Notes: generated by a model not told the origin, from the letters alone. Counted from the first letter of the stretch, positions 8,885-18,238 are shown. The stretch: 64,000 nucleotides of DNA from Kribbella pratensis (GCF_004365355.1 NZ_SODP01000001.1:3005497-3069496), one strand, 5' to 3'. Program-made: numbers and translations.

Positions 8885-8952
8885 AGCGCTGTATACGGTG
8901 TCTTGGTCAGCTGAGGTCAGCGCTGTATACGGAGTCTCGGTCAGCTGAGGTC
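8885..8952. repeat. 34-bp tandem duplication containing two GTATAC operators and the gntR stop
   Basis: Two adjacent 34-bp units (8885-8918 and 8919-8952) differ at only two positions. Each contains AGCGCTGTATACGG and the 8-bp palindrome TCAGCTGA. The second unit overlaps the last codons and stop of gntR (Asp-Leu-Ser-stop); the first repeats that sequence outside the gene. The result doubles a putative operator (GTATAC at 8891-8896 and 8925-8930) upstream of the transporter operon. Confidence 0.85.
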
Positions 8953-9642
8953 GTGGAGCGGCTCAGGCGGCTCCAGGTGCGGACGGAGCGCGTTGCGGAC
9001 GCTGAGCACGTGGTGACGCGCAGCCGCCTCGGCCAGGTCGGGATCGCCCGCCGCGATCGCCGCGATCAGGCCGTGGTGCTCGTCCCACGCGGCCGGGTTC
9101 TGCAACGGGGCACTCTGCCGCAGCAACCACTGACCTCGCTTCACCATCGGGATCGCGAGCGCGATCAGGTAGTCGTTCCTTGTCAGTTCGAAGACGAGCG
9201 AGTGCAGCTCTGTGTGCAGGGTGGACAAGACGTCGAGGTCTTGCTCCGGTCCGGACTCGCGAACCAGGTCGAGAATGGCCCAGGCCCTTGCGATCAAGTC
9301 GGTTTCGGGATCACCGACGGACGCAGCCAGCCGGGCGCCGAGCGGCTCCAGCGCGAGCCGGACCTGGAAGAGGTCCTCGGCTTGCTGGGCCGACAGCTTC
9401 GCCACGAAGGCACCCCGCCGGGCCGCGACGTCCAGGAATCCCTCGGCCTCCAGGACCCGCATCGCCTCCCGGATCGGGTTGCGGGACACCCCCAACTGCT
9501 GGGCGAGCCGGTCTTCGACCAGGCGCTCTCCAGGCGGCAACGAGCCGTCCAGGATGAGGCGCCGCAACTCCGCAGCGACAACGTCGCGCAACGGCCGATG
9601 CCCCTCGCCGACCAGAACCGGGTTCGTACTCACCCGGTTCAT
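8941..9642 (-). CDS. GntR-family regulator, FadR subfamily (FCD domain)
   Basis: The protein has 233 residues. An N-terminal winged helix-turn-helix occupies roughly residues 18-80 (ERLVEDRLAQQLGVSRNPIREAMRVLEAEGF). It is followed by an alpha-helical FCD ligand domain with the usual DEHHGLIAAIAAGDPDLAEAAARHH segment, which carries metal- or ligand-binding histidines. The ATG used lies 1 base from a GTATAC palindrome (9644-9649) and has no clear ribosome site, so the transcript may be leaderless with TATACG serving as -10. The longer upstream reading frame is not supported. It is encoded directly before the transporter operon and probably controls it and itself in response to an organic acid, amide or peptide breakdown product. 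Confidence 0.88.
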   Translation of the reverse strand: MNRVSTNPVLVGEGHRPLRDVVAAELRRLILDGSLPPGERLVEDRLAQQLGVSRNPIREAMRVLEAEGFLDVAARRGAFVAKLSAQQAEDLFQVRLALEPLGARLAASVGDPETDLIARAWAILDLVRESGPEQDLDVLSTLHTELHSLVFELTRNDYLIALAIPMVKRGQWLLRQSAPLQNPAAWDEHHGLIAAIAAGDPDLAEAAARHHVLSVRNALRPHLEPPEPLHDLS

Positions 9643-9643
9643 C

Positions 9644-9649
9644 GTATAC
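9644..9649. promoter_or_regulatory. GTATAC site 4, at the gntR start codon
   Basis: TCGTATACGA is a 10-bp perfect palindrome ending one base before the gntR ATG. It can act both as a -10-like element (TATACG) and as an autoregulatory operator. Its core matches the three sites downstream of gntR. Confidence 0.55.
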
Positions 9650-9717
9650 GAACGAGGGTCTTTCGGTCTGGGCCGAAGGTTTGGCGATCGCCCGCGGGCC
9701 GGGCGAGGCTGGCTCGC

Positions 9718-10389
9718 ATGAGAGTCGGACAAGGTGGCAACGGACCGGGACCGCTCACACCGGACGGCAGCGCGGTCGAACTCTACGAAATCACGCAGGT
9801 GCACGGCGAGGACGAGCTGATCAACGCCGCGATCGACCCGGGCAGCAGCATTCTCGAGCTCGGCTGCGGGACTGGGCGGATCACCCGGCCGCTGCTCGCC
9901 CTCGGGCACCGGGTGCTCGCCGTCGACGAGTCGGCGGACATGATCGCCCGAGTCACCGAAACCGAGACGATCTGCTCGACGATCGACGAGCTGAGGCTGG
10001 ACAGGCAGTTCGACGTCGTACTGATGATGTCGTTCCTGATCAACGTCGCCGACGACGCGGAACGCCTGCGCTTGCTACAAACCTGCGCCCACCACGTCCG
10101 CCCCGGCGGCTCGGTGATCCTCCAGCAGCAGACTCCGGGCATGCTGCGCGGCCCGGCCGTGATGGTGAACGAGCAACGCAGGATGGAAATCTCCGACGTC
10201 GAGGAACTCCCCGGCAACCGCCAGGCCGCGACGCTGACGTACACCATCGACGGCAAGACCTGGTCGCAGCGGATCCTCACCCAGAACCTCTCCGAGGACG
10301 ACCTCGCGGCCCAGCTCGCCGAAGTCGGCCTGCAACGCACCGACTACCTCACCCCGGACAAGACCTGGCTCCGCGCACAACCCACCTGA
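9718..10389 (+). CDS. Class I SAM-dependent methyltransferase
   Basis: The enzyme has 223 residues. Motif I is LELGCGTGRITRPLLALGH (about 46-64) and the acidic motif II is VLAVDESADMI. Motif IV lies around FDVVLMMSFLINV and a post-motif is VRPGGSVILQQQTP. These are the marks of a Rossmann-fold small-molecule methyltransferase; the acceptor is not predictable. The frame is open far upstream but codes only antisense shadow there. The ATG used is 75 bases from the divergent gntR start, leaving a short shared promoter region. It stops 5 bases before a convergent ion-channel gene. Confidence 0.85.
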   Translation: MRVGQGGNGPGPLTPDGSAVELYEITQVHGEDELINAAIDPGSSILELGCGTGRITRPLLALGHRVLAVDESADMIARVTETETICSTIDELRLDRQFDVVLMMSFLINVADDAERLRLLQTCAHHVRPGGSVILQQQTPGMLRGPAVMVNEQRRMEISDVEELPGNRQAATLTYTIDGKTWSQRILTQNLSEDDLAAQLAEVGLQRTDYLTPDKTWLRAQPT

Positions 10390-10394
10390 CACAG

Positions 10395-11168
10395 TCACCG
10401 GCTGTCGTCGTCGGTGGGTGGGCGGCCGCGAACCCGGGTGGGGCGGACGGCGTTCACGACCTTGGCCACCGCCGTCACCAGGAACAACTGGCCGAACAGC
10501 ATCTCGGTGACGGCGAGGCTCTGCCCCGGGTTCTTCGCCGGGACGAGGTTGCCGTACCCGGTCGTGGTCAGCGTCGTGAACGAGAAGAACAGGTCCTGGG
10601 AGATGTTGCCCTCCCCCTGAGTCCCGAAGAACGGACCGTGCTGCAACGCCCCCACCGCTTGGTAGGCGAACGCGAACGCCATACCGAGCATCAGGTACGC
10701 GGCGATCGCACCCAGCAAGGTCTCGATGTCCACGGCCGGTCGGAGTACCAGATGGCGGACGATGACGCCTGGTGCGATCAGGTAAAGCAGGCCGCAGGTC
10801 ACCGCGATGAGTCCGCCTCCGGGGGGCTCGCCGGGGACGAACAACTGCAGGATCGCCACCGCGGCCGAGGCGACCAGGACCGCGCTGGCGACGGCGCGGA
10901 GACGGCGGCGGGCCTGCGAGGCGTGAAGCGTCGTCCAGATGGTGCCGATCTGCACGAACAGCACCAATGACAACGCCCACGTCGCCGTGACCGTCGCCGA
11001 CACGGCGTAGGTGACCAGAATGAGCACCAGCACCAGGCCATAGCTGTCGGGCGAGCCGAAGACGTCGCGCAGCCGTCTGGTGCGGCGGCGCCGTGGTCGC
11101 TGCACGTGCTCGTCGGGGTAGTCCACCACGCTTTCGAGGACACCTGACGCGGGTCGCCGTGGCATCAC
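10395..11168 (-). CDS. Potassium channel family protein (two-helix pore type)
   Basis: A membrane protein of 257 residues with a basic, arginine-rich N-terminus, several hydrophobic helices and a C-terminal pore module. The selectivity-filter segment is FTTLTTTGYGNLVP, i.e. TxGYG followed by Asn instead of the usual Asp, then a final helix (LFGQLFLVTAVAKVVNAV). This fits the ion-channel Pfam family Ion_trans_2. No RCK/TrkA-N gating domain is present. Starts are GTG at 11168 or ATG at 11165, which differ by one residue. It follows the aspS terminator hairpin on the same strand and is probably transcribed on its own. Confidence 0.85.
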   Translation of the reverse strand: MMPRRPASGVLESVVDYPDEHVQRPRRRRTRRLRDVFGSPDSYGLVLVLILVTYAVSATVTATWALSLVLFVQIGTIWTTLHASQARRRLRAVASAVLVASAAVAILQLFVPGEPPGGGLIAVTCGLLYLIAPGVIVRHLVLRPAVDIETLLGAIAAYLMLGMAFAFAYQAVGALQHGPFFGTQGEGNISQDLFFSFTTLTTTGYGNLVPAKNPGQSLAVTEMLFGQLFLVTAVAKVVNAVRPTRVRGRPPTDDDSR

Positions 11169-11220
11169 CCCGCCCGGGTGACATGGGAAGAACTCGGTGG
11201 CTCCGGCGAGGCTGATGCCG

Positions 11221-11251
11221 GGTCGGCCGGACGCGCGCGGTCCGGCCGACC
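11221..11251 (-). terminator. GC-rich hairpin after aspS
   Basis: A perfect 12-bp inverted repeat (GGTCGGCCGGAC and its complement) with a 7-nt GCGCGCG loop lies 15 bases past the aspS stop. There is no U-tract, as is common for high-GC actinobacterial terminators. Confidence 0.7.
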
Positions 11252-11266
11252 CGGCCCAGCGGCGGC

Positions 11267-13060
11267 CTACTCCGCCTTCTTCTCCTTGGGCTCAGCCTTC
11301 TCCGGCTTGGCGTCGACGCCGGCCTCCTTGCGCTGCTCCGGCGTGATCGGCGCCGGCGCGGAGGTCAGCGGGTCGAAGCCGCCGCCGGACTTCGGGAACG
11401 CGATCACGTCGCGGATCGACTCGGTGCCGGCCAGCAGTGCGGTGATCCGGTCCCAGCCGAACGCGATCCCGCCGTGCGGCGGCGCGCCGAACTTGAACGC
11501 GTCGAGCAGGAACCCGAACTTCTCCGAGGCCTCCTCGTCGCTCAGCCCCATCACCTTGAACACGCGTTTCTGCACGTCCTCGCGGTGGATACGGATCGAG
11601 CCACCACCGATCTCGTTGCCGTTGCAGACGATGTCGTACGCGTACGCCAGCGCCGATCCCGGGTCGGTGTCGAACGTGTCCATCGAGTCCGGCTTCGGCG
11701 ACGTGAAGGCGTGGTGTACGGCGGTCCACGCGCCGGACCCGACCGCGACATCACCGGCGGCCGTCGCGTCGTCGGCCGGCTCGAACAGCGGCGCGTCGAC
11801 GACCCACACGAACGACCACGCCGACTCGTCGATCAGGCCGCCACGACGGCCGATCTCCAGCCGGGCCGCACCGAGCAGTGCCCGCGACGACTTCACCGGA
11901 CCCGCGGCGAAGAAGATGCAGTCGCCCGGCTTCGCGCCGACGTGATCGGCGATACCCGCGCGCTCCTCCTCGGACAGGTTCTTCGCGACCGGCCCGGCCA
12001 GCTCGCCATCCTGGCCGACGAGGACATAAGCCAGCCCGCGAGCGCCACGCTGCTTGGCCCACTCCTGCCAGGCGTCCAGCTGCTTCCGCGGCTGGTCGGC
12101 GCCACCGGGCATCACCACGGCGCCGACGTACGGCGCCTGGAAGACCCGGAACGGGGTGTTCTTGAAGTACTCCGTGCACTCGACCAGCTCGAGGCCCATC
12201 CGCAGATCCGGCTTGTCGGAGCCGAAGCGCGCCATCGCCTCGCCGTACGTCATCCGCGGGATCGGCGTCTGCACGTCGTACCCGACGAGCTTCCAGAGCG
12301 CGGTGAGGATCTCCTCGGACAGCGCGATGATGTCGTCCTGGTCGACGAAGCTCATCTCGATGTCGAGCTGGGTGAACTCCGGCTGCCGGTCGGCGCGGAA
12401 GTCCTCGTCGCGGTAGCAGCGGGCGATCTGGAAGTACCGCTCCATGCCGGCCACCATCAGCAGCTGCTTGAACAGCTGCGGCGACTGCGGCAGCGCGTAC
12501 CAGCTGCCCGGCTGCAGACGGGCCGGCACCAGGAAGTCGCGAGCACCTTCCGGCGTCGACTTGGTCAGCGTCGGCGTCTCGATCTCGACGAAGTCGTGCT
12601 CGGCCAGGACCGTACGGGCGGCCTGGTTCACCTTGCTCCGCAGACGGATCGCCGCGCCGGGACCCTGGCGACGCAGGTCGAGGTACCGGTACTTGAGGCG
12701 GATCTCCTCGTTCACCGGGGTCGCGTGGTGCTCCTCGACCGGGAACGGCAGCGGAGCGGCCTCGTTGAGCACCTCGACCTCGGTGGCGATGACCTCGATC
12801 TCGCCGGTCGGGAGGTTCGGGTTGGCGTTGCCCTCCGGCCGCGGCGACACCTCGCCGACGACCTTCAGGCAGTACTCCGACCGCAGGCCGTGCGCGGCGT
12901 CCTCGTCCCGGATGACGACCTGGACGGTGCCGGACGAGTCGCGCAGGTCGATGAACGCCACGCCGCCGTGATCGCGCCGCCGCGCCACCCAGCCCGCCAG
13001 GATCACGGTCTCGCCGGCGTCGGATGCGCGCAGCGAACCTGCGGAACGGTTACGGATCAC
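11267..13060 (-). CDS. aspS: Aspartyl-tRNA synthetase
   Basis: This 597-residue class II synthetase charges tRNA-Asp (or, in the non-discriminating form, tRNA-Asn too). It has an N-terminal OB fold ([23 protein letters not shown]), motif 2 around [19 protein letters not shown], a bacterial GAD-type insertion in the middle and motif 3 [13 protein letters not shown]. The C-terminus has a charged, lysine/glutamate/alanine-rich tail of about 25 residues beyond the usual end. The GTG start overlaps the hisS stop by GTGA and has an AGGGAG site 7 bases ahead, so hisS and aspS are co-translated. Confidence 0.97.
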   Translation of the reverse strand: MIRNRSAGSLRASDAGETVILAGWVARRRDHGGVAFIDLRDSSGTVQVVIRDEDAAHGLRSEYCLKVVGEVSPRPEGNANPNLPTGEIEVIATEVEVLNEAAPLPFPVEEHHATPVNEEIRLKYRYLDLRRQGPGAAIRLRSKVNQAARTVLAEHDFVEIETPTLTKSTPEGARDFLVPARLQPGSWYALPQSPQLFKQLLMVAGMERYFQIARCYRDEDFRADRQPEFTQLDIEMSFVDQDDIIALSEEILTALWKLVGYDVQTPIPRMTYGEAMARFGSDKPDLRMGLELVECTEYFKNTPFRVFQAPYVGAVVMPGGADQPRKQLDAWQEWAKQRGARGLAYVLVGQDGELAGPVAKNLSEEERAGIADHVGAKPGDCIFFAAGPVKSSRALLGAARLEIGRRGGLIDESAWSFVWVVDAPLFEPADDATAAGDVAVGSGAWTAVHHAFTSPKPDSMDTFDTDPGSALAYAYDIVCNGNEIGGGSIRIHREDVQKRVFKVMGLSDEEASEKFGFLLDAFKFGAPPHGGIAFGWDRITALLAGTESIRDVIAFPKSGGGFDPLTSAPAPITPEQRKEAGVDAKPEKAEPKEKKAE

Positions 13061-14403
13061 GAGTTCTCCCTGTGCGATTCAATACTGTGCGTTTCGATAC
13101 TTGGACGTAAGTCTTCGACCGGCGGGGCCCAGGTGGCAGCGTCCGCGGGCACCTGCTCGCCGCTGCGGATGTCCTTCACCTCGGGCCCGTTCTCGGTGCT
13201 GAACCAGACGAACGGGATCCCGCGCCGATCCGCGAACCGGATCTGCTTCCCGAACTTCGCCGCCGCCGGGGCGACCTCGACCGGAATCCCGCGACTCCGC
13301 AGCTGGATCGCAGTACGCATCGCTTCGGCTCGATCGTCCTCGGAGTTCAGGGCGATCACCACGGCCGTCGGCGTACTCCGGCTCGCCTTCAGCAATCCCT
13401 TGCTGATCAACCGGTGCACCAGCCGCGACACCCCGATCGAGATGCCGACGCCCGGGTACGTCGTCTTGCCGTCCGACGCGAGCGAGTCGTACCGCCCGCC
13501 GGAGCAGATCGACCCGTATCCCTCGTCGCCGATCAACTGCGTCTCGTAGACCGTGCCGGTGTAGTAATCCAGCCCGCGCGCGACCTTCAGATCGGCCACC
13601 AGCAGGCCGGGAGCGTGCTCGTTCGCAGCCGTCATGATCTGCGACAGCCGCTCGAGCCCTTCGTCGAGGATCTCGTGCTGTACGCCGAGCGCACGCACCT
13701 GATCCGCGAACGACGCGTCGGTCGACGAGATCTCCGCGAGCCGCAGCACCTGCTTGGCCGTCTCCGCGGACAGACCGGCGGCGGTCAGCAGGTCGGTGAC
13801 CTTGTCCGGGCCGATCTTGTCCAGCTTGTCGACGATCCGGAGCGCGCCGGTGATGTCCTCGATGCCGAGACCGCGGTAGAAGCCCTCCGGGATCTGGCGG
13901 GTGTTCACCTGGATCCGGAACGGCGGGATCGGCAGCTTGCGGAACGCATCCGCGATCACCAGCGGCAGCTCGACCTCGTAGTGGAACGGCAGCTCGCCGC
14001 TGTCGATGATGTCGATATCCGCCTGCGTGAACTCGCGGTACCGGCCCTCCTGCGGGCGTTCGCCGCGCCAGACCTTCTGGATCTGGTAGCGACGGAACGG
14101 GAAGGTCAGCTTGCCGCTGTGCTCCAGCACGTACCGCGCGAACGGCACGGTCAGGTCGAAGTGCAGTCCGAGGGCCGCGTCCTCGTCGGCACCGGCGGCA
14201 AGTCGTCGTACACCGTAGATCTCCTTGTCGGCGTCCTCGCCCTGGTTGGACAGACGCTCGACCGGCTCGACCGCACGGGTCTCGATCGACGCGAAACCGT
14301 GCAGCTCGAACGTCTCCCGGATGGTGTCGAGGAACTGCAGCTCCACGATTCGATCCGACGGTAGAAATTCTGGGAACCCGCTAAGCGGGCTGATTTTACT
14401 CAT
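13057..14403 (-). CDS. hisS: Histidyl-tRNA synthetase
   Basis: This 448-residue class II synthetase shows motif 2 [21 protein letters not shown], the HisRS-specific [13 protein letters not shown]-like segment ([15 protein letters not shown]) and GGRYDSL. A C-terminal anticodon-binding domain ([20 protein letters not shown]) follows. The open frame extends about 70 codons upstream, but the ATG used gives the normal N-terminus [15 protein letters not shown] and starts just 11 bases past the preceding metallo-hydrolase stop. It is part of the conserved order metallo-hydrolase, hisS, aspS. Confidence 0.97.
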   Translation of the reverse strand: MSKISPLSGFPEFLPSDRIVELQFLDTIRETFELHGFASIETRAVEPVERLSNQGEDADKEIYGVRRLAAGADEDAALGLHFDLTVPFARYVLEHSGKLTFPFRRYQIQKVWRGERPQEGRYREFTQADIDIIDSGELPFHYEVELPLVIADAFRKLPIPPFRIQVNTRQIPEGFYRGLGIEDITGALRIVDKLDKIGPDKVTDLLTAAGLSAETAKQVLRLAEISSTDASFADQVRALGVQHEILDEGLERLSQIMTAANEHAPGLLVADLKVARGLDYYTGTVYETQLIGDEGYGSICSGGRYDSLASDGKTTYPGVGISIGVSRLVHRLISKGLLKASRSTPTAVVIALNSEDDRAEAMRTAIQLRSRGIPVEVAPAAAKFGKQIRFADRRGIPFVWFSTENGPEVKDIRSGEQVPADAATWAPPVEDLRPSIETHSIESHRENS

Positions 14404-14413
14404 TTGGCCTTGC

Positions 14414-15103
14414 TCATAGTGTTGGTATCTCCAGGTCCTGCAAGTAGGGGTTGGTCGCCTTCTCCCGGCCGATCGTGGTCTGGCCACCATGACCCGGCAG
14501 GACGACGATCTCGTCGCGCATCGGCAGGATCTTGGTGGCCAACGTATGCAGCATCGCCGGATGATCGCCGCCAGGCAGATCCGTCCGGCCGATCGACCCG
14601 GCGAACAACACGTCACCGGAGAACAGCACCGCGGGCACCTCTTCCGGCCCGTCGTACGGCGTGGTGAACGTGACCGACCCCCGCGTGTGGCCCGGGGTGT
14701 GGTCGACGGTGAAGGTGAGGCCGGCCAGCTCCAGGCTCAGACCGTCCTTGAGCTCGGCGACATCGTCCGGCTCGGCGAACTCGTGCTTGCCGCCGAGCAG
14801 CATCCGCGCCGTCTCCGGGCTGATCCCGGCCATCGGGTCGGCGAGCAGGTGCCGGTCGTCCGGGTGGATCCAGGCGGTCGCGTCGTATGTCCCACAGACC
14901 GGGAGTACGGAGAACATGTGGTCGATGTGACCGTGTGTGAGCAGCACGGCGACGGGCTTGAGCTTGTTCTCCTCGACCACCTGCTCGACGCCGGCGGTCG
15001 CGTCCATGCCCGGATCGACAACGATGCATTCCGCGCCCTGGCCGGTGGCGACGACGTAGCAGTTCGTACCCCACGCACCCGCGGGGAACCCGGCGATGAG
15101 CAC
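14414..15103 (-). CDS. MBL-fold metallo-hydrolase (glyoxalase II-like)
   Basis: The protein has 229 residues and the zinc-binding signature LTHGHIDHM, followed by the later metal ligands in HTPGHTRGSV, LFSGDVLF and LPGHGG. This is the small glyoxalase II-like branch found upstream of hisS in many actinobacteria; its hydrolysed thioester is not established. The GTG start (LIAGFPAGAWGTNCYVV follows) has an AGGAAGG site about 7 bases upstream; the longer frame has no support. It faces the DUF349 gene across a 237-bp divergent region. Confidence 0.9.
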   Translation of the reverse strand: MLIAGFPAGAWGTNCYVVATGQGAECIVVDPGMDATAGVEQVVEENKLKPVAVLLTHGHIDHMFSVLPVCGTYDATAWIHPDDRHLLADPMAGISPETARMLLGGKHEFAEPDDVAELKDGLSLELAGLTFTVDHTPGHTRGSVTFTTPYDGPEEVPAVLFSGDVLFAGSIGRTDLPGGDHPAMLHTLATKILPMRDEIVVLPGHGGQTTIGREKATNPYLQDLEIPTL

Positions 15104-15229
15104 GACGCACCTTCCTGGAACGGTTTCCGGACTCACCAAGGTTACCCGGGCGGATCGCCGTACTTCGCACCGGATTGTGACGCAACACCGTTGCGCGTGA
15201 GCTGGGAGTTTGTGATTGTTCAGGGATAA

Positions 15230-15252
15230 GCGTCGAGAAGGCAGCTCGACGC
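15230..15252. promoter_or_regulatory. Inverted repeat in the divergent region between metallo-hydrolase and DUF349 gene
   Basis: GCGTCGAG and CTCGACGC form a perfect 8-bp stem with a 7-nt loop. A second smaller perfect repeat, CGCAAC-ACC-GTTGCG, lies at 15181-15195. Both are in the 237-bp region carrying the divergent promoters. They could be operators or leader hairpins; no regulator can be named. Confidence 0.35.
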
Positions 15253-15340
15253 GCCCGGGCAGGCCCTTGTTCGCACGGTTGGACCGGGGACTGACCAGAA
15301 TGGGCACGAGCGCAGTGCATACCGCCGGAAGGGGCGAGTT

Positions 15341-16567
15341 GTGGCCGGAGAGAACTGGGGCCGGGTAGCCGAGGACGGAACTGTCTTCGTACGTACGAAG
15401 GACGGTGAACGCGCGGTCGGTCAGTGGCCGGACGCCAACCCTGAGGAAGCGCTCGCGTTCTACACCCGCCGGTACGACGCGCTCGCGTTCGAGGTCGAAC
15501 TGCTGGAGCAGCGGGTCCAGGCGGGCACAGTGTCACCGGACGACGCCCGGGCCGCGGTGAAGAAGGTCACCGGCTCGATCGAGGAGGCACAGGCGGTCGG
15601 CGACCTCGACGGGCTGCGCGCCCGGCTCGACGCGCTCACCCCGCTCGTCGCGCAGCAGCGTGAACGCCGCAAGGCCGAACGCGCCGCGAAGGTCGAGGAA
15701 GCGCGGTCCGCCAAGACCAAGATCGCCACCGAGGCCGAGACGATCGCCGCCGGCACCGATTGGCGCCACGGCGTCACCCGCCTGCGCGAGCTGCTGGACG
15801 AGTGGAAGGCACTCCCCCGGCTCGACAAGTCGTCGGACGACGAGTTGTGGCACCGATTCTCGTCCGCGCGTACGACGTACACGCGGCATCGCAAGCAGCA
15901 CTTCGCCGAGCTGTCCTCCAAGCGCGAAGAGGCCGCGGTCGTGAAGGAGCGGCTCGCTGCCGAGGCGGAGTCGCTCGCGGCCTCGACCGACTGGGGTCCG
16001 ACGTCCGGCCGGTTCCGCGACCTGATGCGGCAGTGGAAGGCCGCGGGCCCCGCGCCGCGCGAGGTGGACGACAAGCTGTGGGCGCGCTTCCGGGCCGCGC
16101 AGGACCTGTTCTTCGGCGCACGGGACGCCGTACAGGCCGAGGAGAACGCCGAACAGGTCGAGAACCTCGCGGCCAAGGAAGCGCTCCTCGTCGAGATCGA
16201 GACGATCGTGCCGGTCACCGACGCTCGCACCGCCCGCGAGCAGCTCCGCGAGTACCTGGACCGCTGGGACCAGATCGGCAAGGTCCCGCGCGACTCGATG
16301 CGCGCGATCGACGGCCGGCTGCGCGCGGTCGAGCAGGCCGTGAAGGCGGCCGAGGACGAGGTCTGGAACCGCTCGAACCCCGAGGCCCGAGCCCGCGCCG
16401 AGGCGACGGTCAAGCAGCTCCAATCCCTGATCGCCGACCTGGAGAAGCAGGCCGCCAAGTTCGAGTCCCAGGGCAACACCCGCAAGGCCACCGAGGCCCG
16501 CGAAGCCATAGCCGCCCGCCGCGAATGGCTAACCCAAGCCCAAAACGCCCTCACCGACTTCAGCTAA
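15341..16567 (+). CDS. DUF349 domain-containing protein
   Basis: This 408-residue, highly charged protein is predicted to be mostly alpha-helical or coiled coil. It carries three DUF349 repeats: one from about DWRHGVTRLRELLDEWKAL, one from DWGPTSGRFRDLMRQWKAAG, and one from DARTAREQLREYLDRWDQIG. The repeats share a W-K/D core and a following LW-RF helix. The GTG start has a GGAAGGGG site 7-8 bases ahead. The gene is widespread next to rel or hisS in actinobacteria, but its role is not established; a nucleic-acid-associated function has been suggested for the family. Confidence 0.85.
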   Translation: MAGENWGRVAEDGTVFVRTKDGERAVGQWPDANPEEALAFYTRRYDALAFEVELLEQRVQAGTVSPDDARAAVKKVTGSIEEAQAVGDLDGLRARLDALTPLVAQQRERRKAERAAKVEEARSAKTKIATEAETIAAGTDWRHGVTRLRELLDEWKALPRLDKSSDDELWHRFSSARTTYTRHRKQHFAELSSKREEAAVVKERLAAEAESLAASTDWGPTSGRFRDLMRQWKAAGPAPREVDDKLWARFRAAQDLFFGARDAVQAEENAEQVENLAAKEALLVEIETIVPVTDARTAREQLREYLDRWDQIGKVPRDSMRAIDGRLRAVEQAVKAAEDEVWNRSNPEARARAEATVKQLQSLIADLEKQAAKFESQGNTRKATEAREAIAARREWLTQAQNALTDFS

Positions 16568-16655
16568 ACCAGCTGAGATCATCTGACGGCGGGTGGCCGA
16601 GCCTCCCGTCGGCTCGTGATGTGCGGATGTCCACGCCATCACCATCGCGCGGTCG

Positions 16656-16684
16656 GCGCGGCCGCGGGCGGTGCGTGGCCGCGC
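16656..16684 (+). terminator. Possible terminator hairpin after the DUF349 gene
   Basis: GCGCGGCC and GGCCGCGC form a perfect 8-bp stem with a 13-nt loop, about 90 bases after the stop. No T-tract. The remaining bases between 16568 and 16780 hold no gene that I can support. Confidence 0.35.
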
Positions 16685-16759
16685 TCTGCACGTTGTGATG
16701 GCCTGGCGATCCGGGCAACCCGAGCAGGGGCCTGTGGACAACTTTGAGCATGCGGGCGG

Positions 16760-16774
16760 AGAATCCGGCATTCT
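16760..16774. promoter_or_regulatory. Short inverted repeat before the AbiEi-like gene
   Basis: AGAAT-CCGGC-ATTCT is a perfect 5-bp repeat ending 6 bases before the start codon. AbiEi-type proteins often autoregulate through inverted repeats, so it is a possible operator, but the arms are short. Confidence 0.3.
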
Positions 16775-16780
16775 GCTGGG

Positions 16781-17650
16781 ATGTTCGAGTACGACCAGCC
16801 GTACTACTTCGCCGGCCTGCCGTTCACGGCTCGGCAGGTGCCGCGCAAGCTTGCGTGGCTGTTGGCGCGAGGCGAGATTCGTCAGTTTCTCAAGGGTGTC
16901 TATGTCGACGTCCGGATGCCCGACTCACCCGCGCTACGAGCTGACGCGCTGCGCCTGGTCGTGCCGGCGGATGCCGTGGTGTGTGGGCGAGCGGCCGCCT
17001 GGCTCCACGGCATCGCGACAACCGCGCTCGGACCTGTGGACCTGGTGCAAGCCCAATGGACTCGGGACGTTCCCGACGCGGACGTGGTCGAGCTCGATGG
17101 CCTGAGGGTCACCAGCCCCGCGTCCACTGCACTCGCACTCGCGATGACGCTGCCGCGGCCGTTCGCCCTTTCCGCCGTGGACGCCATCCTCCGCTCGGGT
17201 AAGGCAGATCTGTGGGCGCTCCGCGCCGCGTCGGCTGCCTGCGAGGGCCGCCGCGGATACAGCCAGAGCCAAGACATCCTCCGCCACGCGGACCGGCGGG
17301 CCGAATCCCCCGCGGAATCCTGGCTCCGCCTCCGCCTGCTCGACGCCGGCTTCGGCCGGCCTGACCTGCAGATCCGCGTCGACGGCCCGAGCCGGCTCTA
17401 CCGGCTCGACGTCGGCTACCCAGACCGCCCGATCGACGGCCGCAAGCTCGGCCTGGAATACGACAGCGACCAGTGGCACTCATCGACCAGACAACAGTCA
17501 CGCGACGAGACCCGGCGTGCGGAACTGGATGGGTTGGGGTGGCACATCATCTCGGTGCGGCGGACGGATTTGTGGGGGTCTTATCCGGCGCTGGAGCTTG
17601 CCGTTGGTGGGTTTCTCTGTCAGGAGCCTCGGTTGCCGCGGCGGTGGTGA
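16781..17650 (+). CDS. AbiEi-like winged-helix protein with DUF559 (Vsr-like) domain
   Basis: The protein has 289 residues. The N-terminal part (FTARQVPRKLAWLLARGEIRQFLKGVYVD) resembles the AbiEi antitoxin winged helix. The middle has the AbiEi-like CGRAAAWLHGI segment. The C-terminus has a DUF559/Vsr-like nuclease fold (LGLEYDSDQWH, then RDETRRAELDGLGWHIISVRRTDLW) with Glu, Asp and His in the expected places. Such proteins are very common in actinobacteria, usually as orphans. No AbiEii nucleotidyltransferase toxin lies beside it, so a working type IV toxin-antitoxin pair is not supported here. Function unknown. Confidence 0.75.
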   Translation: MFEYDQPYYFAGLPFTARQVPRKLAWLLARGEIRQFLKGVYVDVRMPDSPALRADALRLVVPADAVVCGRAAAWLHGIATTALGPVDLVQAQWTRDVPDADVVELDGLRVTSPASTALALAMTLPRPFALSAVDAILRSGKADLWALRAASAACEGRRGYSQSQDILRHADRRAESPAESWLRLRLLDAGFGRPDLQIRVDGPSRLYRLDVGYPDRPIDGRKLGLEYDSDQWHSSTRQQSRDETRRAELDGLGWHIISVRRTDLWGSYPALELAVGGFLCQEPRLPRRW

Positions 17651-17651
17651 G

Positions 17652-18221
17652 TCAGGAGAGGGTCCAGTTGGTGTCTGCGGCCCAGTGTTCGGCGGAGAGC
17701 ATGAGGATTTCGGTGGCGGGGGCTTTGATTTGGCCGTAGTCGGCGAGGGCGTGGACCGATTGGGACAGGCGTTGTTTGAAGGCGCCCCAGGAAGCGCGGG
17801 CCTTGGCGTCGGCGCGGAGGTAGTCGCGGAAGAGTAAGGCGTAGCGGGTGTTGGGCCCGGTGGTCAGGCGGATGTGGACGTTGGTGGCGCGCTCACCGAT
17901 GGGTGGGGCGAAGACGAGCTTGTCGCAGCGTTGGCCGCTGGAGATTTCTACGCGGTTCCAGGGTTCCGGGCGGCAGCGGAAGCCGGCGTTCTCGAGGAGT
18001 TCGACGAGGTCCGGGGAGAGGGCGTCGACCCGGATCTGGGCGTCGATGCAGTCCTTCGCGGCCAGACCGGGGACTGAAGTGGAGCCGACATGGTCGATGA
18101 CAACGGCCCGATCCCCCACCGCCGCGCGCAGTCTGTCGGCGAGGTGCGTGAACTCAGCCGGCCAGTCAGGCTGATAGTCGACGACTGTGACGCCGCGGCC
18201 AACTTCATCCGGGAAGGGCAT
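17652..18221 (-). CDS. GrpB family protein (nucleotidyltransferase-like, UPF0157)
   Basis: The 189 residues match the GrpB/UPF0157 family: VVDYQPDWPAEFTHLADRLR near the N-terminus, then IDHVGSTSVPGLAAKDCIDAQI, the family's strongest block (a nucleotidyltransferase-like G-S motif). VHIRLTTGPNTRYALLFRDYLR follows near the C-terminus. The family is proposed to be nucleotidyltransferase-like with unknown substrate. No good ribosome site precedes the ATG. It converges tail-to-tail with the AbiEi-like gene, one base apart. Confidence 0.85.
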   Translation of the reverse strand: MPFPDEVGRGVTVVDYQPDWPAEFTHLADRLRAAVGDRAVVIDHVGSTSVPGLAAKDCIDAQIRVDALSPDLVELLENAGFRCRPEPWNRVEISSGQRCDKLVFAPPIGERATNVHIRLTTGPNTRYALLFRDYLRADAKARASWGAFKQRLSQSVHALADYGQIKAPATEILMLSAEHWAADTNWTLS

Positions 18222-18238
18222 TGGGTCATGATCGCAAG

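Noticed and set aside
11474-13549. 691-residue plus-strand open frame
   Set aside because: Antisense to aspS and the end of hisS.
16781-17650. Functional type IV toxin-antitoxin system
   Set aside because: Only the AbiEi-like half is present; no AbiEii nucleotidyltransferase lies next to it. GrpB is nucleotidyltransferase-like but on the opposite strand and of another family.
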